From Aedes albopictus (lineage: Eukaryota > Arthropoda > Insecta > Diptera > Culicidae), in assembly GCF_035046485.1 (NCBI RefSeq), contig NC_085136.1, forward strand, positions 321,746,175-321,810,174: a stretch of 64,000 nucleotides of DNA, given 5' to 3'. Below, in pieces: positions 22,916 through 33,677 of this stretch; position 1 is the first letter of the stretch, and the number at the start of each line of letters is the position of its first letter. Under the pieces are notes generated by a model. It saw nothing but the letters and a program-made list of their open reading frames with translations, did no database searches and had not been told where the DNA came from. Position numbers and translations under genes: made by a program.

Positions 22916-22984
22916 AATGTAGATAAAAATCGTTCTTGAATCAAAGACTGAGAAAGCCATCCCCCTTTTCCGTTTTCAATTACA

Positions 22985-24200
22985 ATTAGCATTTTGAAAA
23001 TTGCCTTTTTCTAAAATGTTACACCAGTATAGCCGCGTCTTGGCCTCACTGTCCCCATCGATCGCATTTAAGTCTCGTCAAACCGAATATCAAGCCATCC
23101 TTCTTCCATCCCAGCTGACATCCAAATTGAATCCCGAACTGGTAGAAAGAAAACTCCACGCCACCCAACAGCAAAATCAAACAAGAATCCTAAACAAATT
23201 TTCGCCTCCCCACTAACAAGACCGTCATCGTCGTCGTCGTTGTCGATTGCCATTGTTGGAAAATGAAAGAGTCCCTACGCGGGCGGAGATCCTCGTCCGC
23301 TCCCAGGGCTCTTCCGGCGTCAGAACACAATTCCGTGTCTTGCTTCGCCGCGAGTCGATTTCTACATTCTTGCCAGAAGATGGTTGTTTCCGAATCGCGC
23401 GGGTAGGAAAAGTAGTAGAAGCTGCGGTTTGTTTAAGCGCAGTCAAGGGGTTTCGTATATGCAAATTTGTAATGGTTTGTGTTGTGTTGTGCTCGAAAGT
23501 GCTCGCTCAGACCAAGAACAAGAGCCAGCCGCCGCAGTCAGTGGCAGAGCATCCGATTCGGTATGCACATGTTTGTGGGTTTTTGTCAATCTTTCGTTCA
23601 AAACGGCAGAGGCAGGGTTCGGAAGCTTAGCTAGCAGCTGGGGTTTTGTAGTTGCTCCATCATCGTCTTTCTGTAGTGCTGGGCCGTCGGCATTCGACAG
23701 GAAAATTTGCACTCATGGATGGAAAGGCTGAGAATCGGTTCTCTGTGTCTCGCTGCTGGCCTTGGAGTTTCGACGTCGCCAGTGGAGCCGCAGCCGCCGA
23801 AGGATTATTAACAAATTTTTGCAATGCTATGCGGTTCCCGGCAGTCTGCATGGTCTAATGATGATGCCCTGCTCTGTTTTTGGGGTTTGAGCAAGAAACG
23901 GCTGACGAATGGCCGATGGTGTCTGTTGCACAGTTTAACAAATATATTGGTCATGGTGGGTTGCAAATATTTGCGAAGTTGGCTGTTGTGCTTTTTGAGG
24001 AGATGATGCTGACTTTTGCATTACATTTACTGACAATGATTCTACAGAATTCTGAAGACTTGAAAGTTTTCATGCATAAACTAAGAACTTGTATTTGCCA
24101 ATTGAGAGATGCTATACAGATTGTTTTTAGTTAGATATCTTTTACATAACTATTGATGGCATTCCAAGTTCCAAAAATAGTTCTACGAGCTTTGCATACC
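22985..24200. other. Intronic sequence, no assigned feature
   Basis: A moderately GC-rich stretch. Several short frames overlap on both strands (for example 23247-23630), but none shows a domain or splice-supported exon. A GTC/GAC microsatellite lies at about 23222-23242. Confidence 0.4.
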
Positions 24201-24244
24201 TCGTGTTTCAAGATATACACATTATTCAACAATCCTTAACACAT

Positions 24245-26490
24245 CCCCGTGAGTTCCCGGAGGAATCCCTGAAAGAGTTCCTGGAGGAATCCCTGAAAGG
24301 GTTCCTGGAGGAATCCCTGAAAGGGTTCCTGGAGGAATCCCTGAAAGGGTTCCTGGAGGAATCCCTGAAAGGGTTCCTGGAGGAATCCCTGAAAGGGTTC
24401 CTGGAGGAATCCCTGAAAGGGTTCCTGGAGGAATCCCTGAAAGGGTTCCTGGAGGAATCCCTGAAAGGATTCCTGGAGGAATCCCTGAAAGGGTTCCTGG
24501 AGGAATCCCTGAAAGGGTTCCTGGAGGAATCCCTGAAAGGGTTCCTGGAGGAATCCCTGAAAGGGTTCCTGGAGGAATCCCTGAAAGGGTTCCTGGAGGA
24601 ATCCCTGAAAGGGTTCCTGGAGGAATCCCTGAAAGGGTTCCTGGAGGAATCCCTGAAAGGGTTCCTGGAGGAATCCCTGAAAGGGTTCCTGGAGGAATCC
24701 CTGAAAGGGTTCCTGGAGGAATCCCTGAAAGGGTTCCTGGAGGAATCCCTGAAAGGGTTCCTGGAGGAATCCCTGAAAGGGTTCCTGGAGGAATCCCTGA
24801 AAGGGTTCCTGGAGGAATCCCTGAAAGGGTTCCTGGAGGAATCCCTGAAAGGGTTCCTGGAGGAATCCCTGAAAGGGTTCCTGGAGGAATCCCTGAAAGG
24901 GTTCCTGGAGGAATCCCTGAAAGGGTTCCTGGAGGAATCCCTGAAAGGGTTCCTGGAGGAATCCCTGAAAGGGTTCCTGGAGGAATCCCTGAAAGGGTTC
25001 CTGGAGGAATCCCTGAAAGGGTTCCTGGAGGAATCCCTGAAAGGGTTCCTGGAGGAATCCCTGAAAGGGTTCCTGGAGGAATCCCTGAAAGGGTTCCTGG
25101 AGGAATCCCTGAAAGGGTTCCTGGAGGAATCCCTGAAAGGGTTCTTGTAGGAATCCCTGAAATGGTTCCTGGAGGAATCCCTGAAAGGGTTCCTGGAGGA
25201 ATCCCTGAAGGAGTTCCTGGAGGAATCCCTGAAGGAGTTCCTGGAGGAATCCCTGAAGGAGTTCCTGGAGGAATCCCTGAAGGAGTTCCTGGAGGAATCC
25301 CTGAAGGAGTTCCTGGAGGAATCCCTGAAGGAGTTCCTGGAGGAATCCCTGAAGGAGTTCCTGGAGGAATCCCTGAAGGAGTTCCTGGAGGAATCCCTGA
25401 AGGAGTTCCTGGAGGAATCCCTGAAGGAGTTCCTGGAGGAATCCCTGAAGGAGTTCCTGGAGGAATCCCTGAAGGAGTTCCTGGAGGAATCCCTGAAGGA
25501 GTTCCTGGAGGAATCCCTGAAGGAGTTCCTGGAGGAATCCCTGAAGGAGTTCCTGGAGGAATCCCTGAAGGAGTTCCTGGAGGAATCCCTGAAGGAGTTC
25601 CTGGAGGAATCCCTGAAGGAGTTCCTGGAGGAATCCCTGAAGGAGTTCCTGGAGGAATCCCTGAAGGAGTTCCTGGAGGAATCCCTGAAGGAGTTCCTGA
25701 AGGAATCCCTGAAGGAGTTCCTGGAGGAATCCCTGAAGGAGTTCCTGGAGGAATCCCTGAAGGAGTTCCTGGAGGAATCCCTGAAGGAGTTCCTGGAGGA
25801 ATCCCTGAAGGAGTTCCTGGAGGAATCCCTGAAGGAGTTCCTGAAGGAATCCCTGAAGGAGTTCCTGGAGGAATCCCTGAAGGAGTTCCTGGAGGAATCC
25901 CTGAAGGAGTTCCTGGAGGAATCCCTGAAGGAGTTCCTGGAGGAATCCCTGAAGGAGTTCCTGGAGGAATCCCTGAAGGAGTTCCTGGAGGAATCCCTGA
26001 AGGAGTTCCTGGAGGAATCCCTGAAGGAGTTCCTGGAGGAATCCCTGAAGGAGTTCCTGGAGGAATCCCTGAAGGAGTTCCTGGAGGAATCCCTGAAGGA
26101 GTTCCTGGAGGAATCCCTGAAGGAGTTCCTGGAGGAATCCCTGGAGGAGTTCCTGGAGGAATCCCTGAAGGAGTTCCTGGAGGAATCCCTGAAGGAGTTC
26201 CTGGAGGAATCCCTGAAGGAGTTCCTGGAGGAATCCCTGAAGGAGTTCCTGGAGGAATCCCTGAAGGAGTTCCTGGAGGAATCCCTGAAGGAGTTCCTGG
26301 AGGAATCCCTGAAGGAGTTCCTGGAGGAATCCCTGAAGGAGTTCCTCTAGGAATCTCTGAAGGAGTTCCTCTAGGAATCTCTGAAGGAGTTCCTCTAGGA
26401 ATCTCTGAAGGAGTTCCTCAAGGAATCTCTGAAGGAGTTCCAGAAGGAATATATATGAAGGTGTTCGAGGAGGAATCAAGGAGTTCCTGA
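24245..26490. repeat. 24-bp minisatellite (about 93 units), two homogeneous blocks
   Basis: The unit core is GGAATCCCTGAAAGGGTTCC in the left block (24245-25195); the right block (25200-26335) has CTGAAGGAGTTCC at the same place. The last units (26340-26450) drift to CCTCTAGGAATCTCTG. TTCCT/AGGAA arms can pair. Because 24 is divisible by 3, plus frames of 315 and 442 codons and a minus frame of 747 codons run through the array; they have strict 8-residue periods and no flanking coding signal. Confidence 0.95.
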
Positions 26491-27559
26491 ATGATACCTT
26501 CAGAAATTTCTACGATGATTTCTCCATGAATGTCTCCAGGAACTTTGTATTCGGAGTCTGGAGTAATCTTCGTAAAGATTTCTAGGAGCATTCCAGAAAA
26601 AGATTTTTGAGGAATCTTAGAAAAAGTTTCATGAGGAATCTCAGATTAAGTTTGTTGCAGAAATCCATGACAATAACTCTGTCTTGTAAATTTTTGCTAG
26701 AGCATTCCTGCAGAAATTTTACAAGAAGTGCTATTAAAGATTTTTCCAATAAGTCTTTCTTCTAAAATTTCTACAAGAGCCCCTCCATGCATCTTCCTCT
26801 TTTGGTTTCCAGGGTTTCTTGAATGATTCACGCGAAAATCACTACATTATCAGCCAAAATCTCTGTTCATCATTACCCTAGGATCTCGTTATTTACTTGC
26901 TGCATATGCACTAGTCGTAGATTCAGCTTCTAGTAATCCCCCTCGTGGATTGTCACCTCTAGAAGGGCACATTTTTGCACCAAACCAACTGCACTCAGGG
27001 GTCTCTGCGATGTCAACAGTTATCGCTCCTTTTCTAGCTCATCATCACATCACAGTTTCAACTCAAGACGTTGTCATCAACAACTATCGGCCTCATCAGA
27101 GCTTACCGGCACTTGATACCAGAAAAAGCTACATAGATACCAAGGCCGAAAGGTCCGCCTTGACGTGCTCAGTTCCCATAGTTTTTCGGCATCTCTCATC
27201 ATCATCAACAACTGTGTGTCGTCGTAGTCCGTCATCCATCGACGACGACGGCTGGCTCCTATTTGGCCCTTTTTTGCGGTTTTCGGCCTTTCCCTGGTAT
27301 TAAACCTCTTCATCATTCACGAGCCTACTTCAGCAGAACCAGCGGACGAAACACGCTTCTTATCCTTGGTTGGTGGTTGGGATATCACACGACCCCGATG
27401 GATGCTGCTGCTGCTCTTGTTGCCACCCAGATTAGATATTCTAGTTGGAGCGACTACGACGACGACGGATTCGACGACAGAAGATGATAACAGATTTCGC
27501 ATACCCCAACCTAATTGTACCGTTGAATGGTCGTCGTCCTCATCAATGCGATCCCACCA

Positions 27560-27598
<39 letters not shown>

Positions 27599-28056
27599 TC
27601 GCCCTCGACGCCGTCGAGGGCTACAATGTTTTTACCCAAGTTCATGAGTTTTTTGCCGGCTGAGCCCTTTCTCGTGTTTAGAAGATGTTTGTTTTTTATT
27701 TCTTTGTTGCTTCTAGCCGAATCAGACAAGTTCGAGGACGACACTGGCGATGACAGCACACATTGCCCATCAGCTGACATTATCAAGTCGACTAATTTTC
27801 ATCTGTCCCATGACTACTGTTGGTAGTTGGGTTGGTAGGTCTGTACCAACAACGGTACAAACACGATACGAGGATACCAACAAGATTGTACGGAAACAGC
27901 GTTCTTGCTTGTTGTTGCAGGGGTTTTCAAACCACAGCTTTTATTTGGTTTATTTTTCTTGACAAACCATTCTGCAGCAAACCAAATAAAATCTCAAAAT
28001 TTTCGTTTCAATTCCTGCGTATATAGTGGCCGATTCGGCTCCCCGAGAGAAAACAT
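26491..28056. other. Inter-array intron, with (GTC)n microsatellite
   Basis: 26491-26810 is degenerate sequence related to the preceding array (TTTCTACGAAGATTTCT-like phrases). A GTC microsatellite lies at about 27560-27600, with smaller GAC runs at 27240 and 27455. No exon is recognised. Confidence 0.5.
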
Positions 28057-29369
28057 CGAAGGCAGAGAAAACAGAAAAGACAGAGAAGACAGAGAAGACA
28101 GAGAAGACAGAGAAGACAGAGAAGACAGAGAAGACAGAGAAGACAGAGAAGACAGAGAAGACAGAGAAGACAGAGAAGACAGAGAAGACAGAGAAGACAG
28201 AGAAGACAGAGAAGACAGAGAAGACAGAGAAGACAGAGAAGACAGAGAAGACAGAGAAGACAGAGAAGACAGAGAAGACAGAGAAGACAGAGAAGACAGA
28301 GAAGACAGAGAAGACAGAGAAGACAGAGAAGACAGAGAAGACAGAGAAGACAGAGAAGACAGAGAAGACAGAGAAGACAGAGAAGACAGAGAAGACAGAG
28401 AAGACAGAGAAGACAGAGAAGACAGAGAAGACAGAGAAGACAGAGAAGACAGAGAAGACAGAGAAGACAGAGAAGACAGAGAAGACAGAGAAGACAGAGA
28501 AGACAGAGAAGACAGAGAAGACAGAGAAGACAGAGAAGACAGAGAAGACAGAGAAGACAGAGAAGACAGAGAAGACAGAGAAGACAGAGAAGACAGAGAA
28601 GACAGAGAAGACAGAGAAGACAGAGAAGACAGAGAAGACAGAGAAGACAGAGAAGACAGAGAAGACAGAGAAGACAGAGAAGACAGAGAAGACAGAGAAG
28701 ACAGAGAAGACAGAGAAGACAGAGAAGACAGAGAAGACAGAGAAGACAGAGAAGACAGAGAAGACAGAGAAGACAGAGAAGACAGAGAAGACAGAGAAGA
28801 CAGAGAAGACAGAGAAGACAGAGAAGACAGAGAAGACAGAGAAGACAGAGAAGACAGAGAAGACAGAGAAGACAGAGAAGACAGAGAAGACAGAGAAGAC
28901 AGAGAAGACAGAGAAGACAGAGAAGACAGAGAAGACAGAGAAGACAGAGAAGACAGAGAAGACAGAGAAGACAGAGAAGACAGAGAAGACAGAGAAGACA
29001 GAGAAGACAGAGAAGACAGAGAAGACAGAGAAGACAGAGAAGACAGAGAAGACAGAGAAGACAGAGAAGACAGAGAAGACAGAGAAGACAGAGAAGACAG
29101 AGAAGACAGAGAAGACAGAGAAGACAGAGAAGACAGAGAAGACAGAGAAGACAGAGAAGACAGAGAAGACAGAGAAGACAGAGAAGACAGAGAAGACAGA
29201 GAAGACAGAGAAGACAGAGAAGACAGAGAAGACAGAGAAGACAGAGAAGACAGAGAAGACAGAGAAGACAGAGAAGACAGAGAAGACAGAGAAGACAGAG
29301 AAGACAGAGAAGACAGAGAAGACAGAGAAGACAGAGAAGACAGAGAAGACAGAGAAGACAGAGAAGACA
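28057..29369. repeat. 9-bp perfect minisatellite (about 145 units)
   Basis: AGAAGACAG is repeated with no visible variation from about 28077 to 29369, and a short degenerate lead-in (AGAAAACAGAAAAGACAG) precedes it. Long frames are open on both strands (EDR, KTE and RQR on plus; FSV and SLS on minus), as expected from a stop-free unit of 9 bp. The perfection suggests recent expansion, and the true length may differ from this assembly. Confidence 0.95.
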
Positions 29370-30970
29370 ATGATGTGGCTCTTGTTCAAATTGAAGTAGC
29401 CTTTACTTTACGAGTAAACCACAACAATCTCCAATGGAGAACCACTGCTGCTTTCGTTGCCACACACAGATGAAGTCAATTCCTGATTGCTGGTATGCTG
29501 GGAACCGAAGCGCACGCTTCTAGATTTTGAAGAATCATGTCACCCGGAATGGATTGTGGGACCGAAGACGAACGAAGAAGACTTCAGCTCATTTCCAAGC
29601 AGTCATCACCCAAAGGCTAGCGCTTTGGCTTACATCCCCACGTGTTCCGTCGCATTTCCATCTCAAACTGTAACCTCTCTACCGGGATGAACCTTTATCG
29701 TCGTAGGCTTGGGGGACACTTCAGAGGCCTTGTATGTTGTTGTACAAGCAGAATGGTTCCTGACCGTGTGACAAACAAGAACAACCGCCCAGAACCCTGG
29801 CATGCTAATACCATTGATGACATACACCCCCACCGACCGGGCGGTGGCACCCACTCCCAAGCAGGAGTGTGGGTGCCGCGCTTGATGTGTACAACAACGA
29901 GAGATGTAATGATTATGTTGAATTCATGCTCTCGGAAATTCGTTGCTCTGCTTTTTGCCTCCTCCGGGGAGATGTACCTATAGGTTAACTGGCATGGAGG
30001 CGGTCATGGTGGACGTAGAACCGAAACCAGCAGACAGACGGGAAGGATGTTGTCATTTGGGTACAAAGTCAGCGCTCGGTTGACGTTGTAAATGGACGAT
30101 AAACAATAACAACAACAGCAGCAACAGCAGCGGTAACGACATGCAAGTACAAGAAAACACTCTCTGCCGGGGTTGCATCCATTTTCAGATGAGGACGACA
30201 ACAACGACGACAGCAACAACGACGACGGTATGGTGAAAAGGCAACCAAGGCTCCGGACCAGAGCTTGACGTGACTGGCGGGAATAATTGGGACAAAATTT
30301 ACATACAAATGATTAGTTAGGAGCTGTTTAAAAATGGAGAAGAACGATGACTAGCAACTCCAGGTATGAAAGATGCAAGAGTGCTGTTGTTTCTGCTGCA
30401 GATTATAGTTATTGGTTCGCTGAGAGGTCCGAACACTTCAGAAAGGGGTATTTCAGGATAGTGCTGTGCAAGTGCAGACACATGGGAAAGCTCTGTGTAT
30501 CAGAGATAATTGATGTTTCCACATTTTGTAGAAAAGAACAGCCTTTGATTAATAATTTTTGTCTTGATACTTTATGGCCTACACTGTGCAGAATAGTTGT
30601 CCTATGTTAATAGGACAATGTACGCCGAATCAAGCATCTTCAACAGCAAAGCGCTAACGTGGGAACGTGCTGAATATGGCTTAAGCTTGTTGTTCCTCCG
30701 GCAGACTAGCTATGTGCCCAGCCCACCGTAGCCTGCCCCGTGTTATATTCGCTTCACTAAACTACTAAACTTTCCCAAACTTTAAGCCTCTCCGGGAAGG
30801 GGGGTGGGGGGTGGTTGTTGTCAAGTCGTGCATGGTGCCCATGAGTGCAACGAACCTCAACACTTTTACAACATGTTCTTGAAAGAATATCTAGCTGTAA
30901 CATTTTCTATACAGCCGTATTGTTCTTGAAAAAAAAAACAAAACAAACTGGATCTTCCTACATTTATCAG
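29370..30970. other. Intronic sequence, no assigned feature
   Basis: CAA/CAG-rich microsatellite-like sequence lies at about 30100-30220. A G-run (GGGGGGTGGGGGGTGG) lies at about 30798-30815. No coding exon is recognised. Confidence 0.4.
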
Positions 30971-30976
30971 ACCATT

Positions 30977-31898
30977 CCCAACTAACAATCACTCATTTTA
31001 CAAGCACCTTTACGACGAATTGATTCAGCATGATGCTGAATAACATTTGGATAATTTTCAGGCACAACCTTTGTTCGGGTTTTGTTCACACAAATTTGGA
31101 GAAACTTTAAAGCATAGTGTTGTGTACCAACTGAAATGTTTGTTGTTAAATCGTTTTACAAATACATAGTAAAGCTGTTATTCAGCTTTAGCAAAAATGA
31201 TTAAAAATAAAAAAAAATGCAAAATTTTTCAATTTCCACAAGAGTTTATAATTGGAACTTAATGCTGTGAACAAATATTGTGAAATAATAACTACACATA
31301 AATTTACCTAAATCCAGATTCGAACTCGAGACCCGTCGATTGCCAGCCGCATGCCTTCCTATCTGCGCCATCCTAGAGATGATGAATTGCAGCGCTCAAA
31401 TCAAAACATAAACTTCCCGTGGTTTAATAATGATCAGACTCTCACTCCTATAAAGCAGTGGTGAATTAGCACAACATTATGGTTAACGACTGAACAACAG
31501 ATTAATTCAGCTGTTGTTCGGTAAAAAACACGTGTTTTTCATCATGTACTCTGAGTCGAAGTATGATGAAACGAAAGCGCTTATTTGACTTGTGAAAAAC
31601 ACATTATACAGATACATGTCCTAATTTTTACATGAACAAGAAGCAGAAAAAAGTCTTGTTAAACTATGCTGTAAAGGAATTACTGCGTGTCGAGTAAAAA
31701 TCTTATTAAACGCTCGAAAAGTGTTTTAAATTATCATTGTTTATACCAATACGAAAAGTTGAACATTGACTACTTTTTCAATTGAAAAAGCATTTGTACA
31801 GTAATGTGTACAGCATAATTTTAGTTCAGCTATAATTACTATTATAAAGCAACAATTCAGCATGCATGCTTGTTTGCGGCTGACGATTGTTAGTTGGG
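30977..31898. mobile_element. Inverted-repeat element with CCCAACTAACAATC ends
   Basis: CCCAACTAACAATC at 30977 faces GATTGTTAGTTGGG ending at 31898. The interior has no ORF; GCTGAAT/ATTCAGC motifs recur near both ends. No target duplication is evident. The ends resemble the CCCAAGTAACA family found further right. Confidence 0.65.
31312..31376 (-). repeat. tRNA-like sequence inside the element
   Basis: The minus strand has GATGGCGCAGATAGGAAGGC (box A region) and CGAGTTCGAATCTGG (box B). There is no closed acceptor stem. tRNA-derived. Confidence 0.5.
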
Positions 31899-33670
31899 TT
31901 GTCCCATCGGCATTGATTCACATCACTCAAACCCATTATCGAACGTAAATGCAAATTTTCCCGCAGGCCTACTTCCCATCGTGTGTGAGTGAGCTACAAT
32001 GTACACACCTTACGGCCATTTAACGTGTTACACCGAAGTCGCTTCTTGCTGCACAACCATCTTCTCATCCAGTTCACTTTTGCTCACTCAGCCTTCCAGC
32101 AGTCATGCACAAGAAGAGACAACAATGTAGGTATGGTGTGGTATCGCATCGCATAACGACAACACAGCAGCGTCGACGTTGCTATCGAAGGCAATCGATT
32201 TCCACATTCACAGTGCAGTGATGGTGGTGCCACAACGAGAGGTCGGCAGAGACTTGAGTCGAAACAATGACACACCACCACCGCCGCTGCCGTCAAGAGA
32301 GCAGTCTGTCAAAACGAGCCCCTGCGGGGCCAGCTGAAAAACTCCCCGCAGTCGCACACACCCCCTTGTCATTCGATGGATGGTGTTTACAATGCAATGT
32401 TTTATGCAACAAAACAGGAATTCCTGAGCGGCTCCACCGGGCTGCCGCCACTACAGTCAACTACGGTCCTCAAACACTGTGAGCACACAGACAAATGGAA
32501 CGCCCAGTTCCCTCCGTTAAAGAACTGCCGATAGATATTTGATTGAGAATGGTTGTCACAACGAGAGGCGAGTGCATCGCGCCACTTGGCGAGCGTTTGA
32601 CGTTTAACACTACCGCCATCTGTTAGTCAAGCTGCATGCAACTCCATTTCGAGGCTTAAATCAACTAGAAACGTTCGAATTATGTTCCTCACATCCATTT
32701 GTCTGTGGCTCTGCCACCTGACTAAGCTGAAGGGGGTTTACGTAGCTGCGTGTTCCATTTTATGCCGTAACGGAGCGTTTGTTTGCTGCCTCGAGTTAGA
32801 CGAGGAAAATCGGCTTTGTCATTGATATCCACCTGGATTATAGCATACTACTATTCTAGTGGTAGTCTGGAAAGCTGAATGTGTCACGAAAAAAATGTGC
32901 ATTTTCTTCCCGAAGTCATTTTCAGTTATTGGAAATTCTAGTGCGGAGAAAAAAGCCATCTCCCTGCAGAGGGATAGAGAGTTGAATGCCGAGGAACATC
33001 CGTATCGATCTGCGTCGATCCAGGACAATTCACAACAGCAGTTTAGTGCGGACTGACGGATTGTGTGAGCTCACAGCATGTAAAATGTTTTCATTTGCTA
33101 AAGTGAACGTGTGTTTGATTGGTTTTGTGTCCACGAGCATGTCCAATTCTTTGTTTGTTGGCACACATGGCCCAGTTCAACAATCGGTCAGAGAGACAGG
33201 CAGCCAAAAATCCAGACCCGACCCGAGAGCTTCACATGAGCAGTGAAAAGCAGAGGAAAAGCCTCTCTAATTGATTTTACGGGGAAAAGTGGTACACTTT
33301 TGTCTCCGGTGTTCAATATTTCATTCCATTGATGCCACCAGTTGGTTGCAACGGTGTGGCTGATGCGTGCCATTGTCGTTTCAGGTTGATTTAGTGGCAC
33401 TGGAAGCACGTTTCGAGCCGTGGAGAATGCTAGAAATTGAACAAATCTACCTGTGGTCTGTCCAGGTGAGGATATTGCTAATCAGAAGCCAGTGGATCCA
33501 CGTAGAGAGGCTGCTCATTCGTCCAATCCTATAAAGATGGCTTCAATATTCAAATGACAAAAGAACAGAAAGAAATGCGTAGAAAGCTTCTCCAGGGATG
33601 TGCTTGAAAGCCCTTTACACAAAAAAGAAAGGTTTGTACGAAGTGAAGCATGGGAGGCCTTTCAAAGAGA
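31899..33670. other. Intronic sequence, no assigned feature
   Basis: Mixed-composition DNA with several short frames and no splice-supported exon or repeat boundary. Confidence 0.4.
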
Positions 33671-33677
33671 AGTTTGA

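Larger units (their letters stand above)
21691..22971 (+). mobile_element. Penelope-like element reduced to GIY-YIG between inverted termini
   Basis: Arms of roughly 250 bp (21715-21975 and 22722-22971) are reverse complements of each other. GTTTTCAATTAC lies outside both ends (21679-21690 and 22972-22983), a 12-bp target duplication. Each arm holds a short tandem of AACATTTAACATTG-type units and a hammerhead-like motif. The centre encodes only the C-terminal part of the PLE protein (GIY-YIG). Inverted or partial terminal repeats and 5' truncation are known features of Penelope-like elements. Confidence 0.85.

Noticed and set aside
23225..23731. Overlapping frames of 79-127 codons on both strands
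   Set aside because: No domain, no splice sites in matching phase, and equal openness on both strands in GC-rich DNA.
24203..26490. Very long open frames (315, 442 and 747 codons) across the 24-bp array
   Set aside because: Strict 8-residue repeats from a stop-free unit divisible by 3, open on both strands, with no flanking exon or splice signals.
27905..29473. Poly-EDR, KTE, FSV and SLS frames of 457-522 codons
   Set aside because: All are shadows of one perfect 9-bp repeat; open frames on both strands are expected from the unit.
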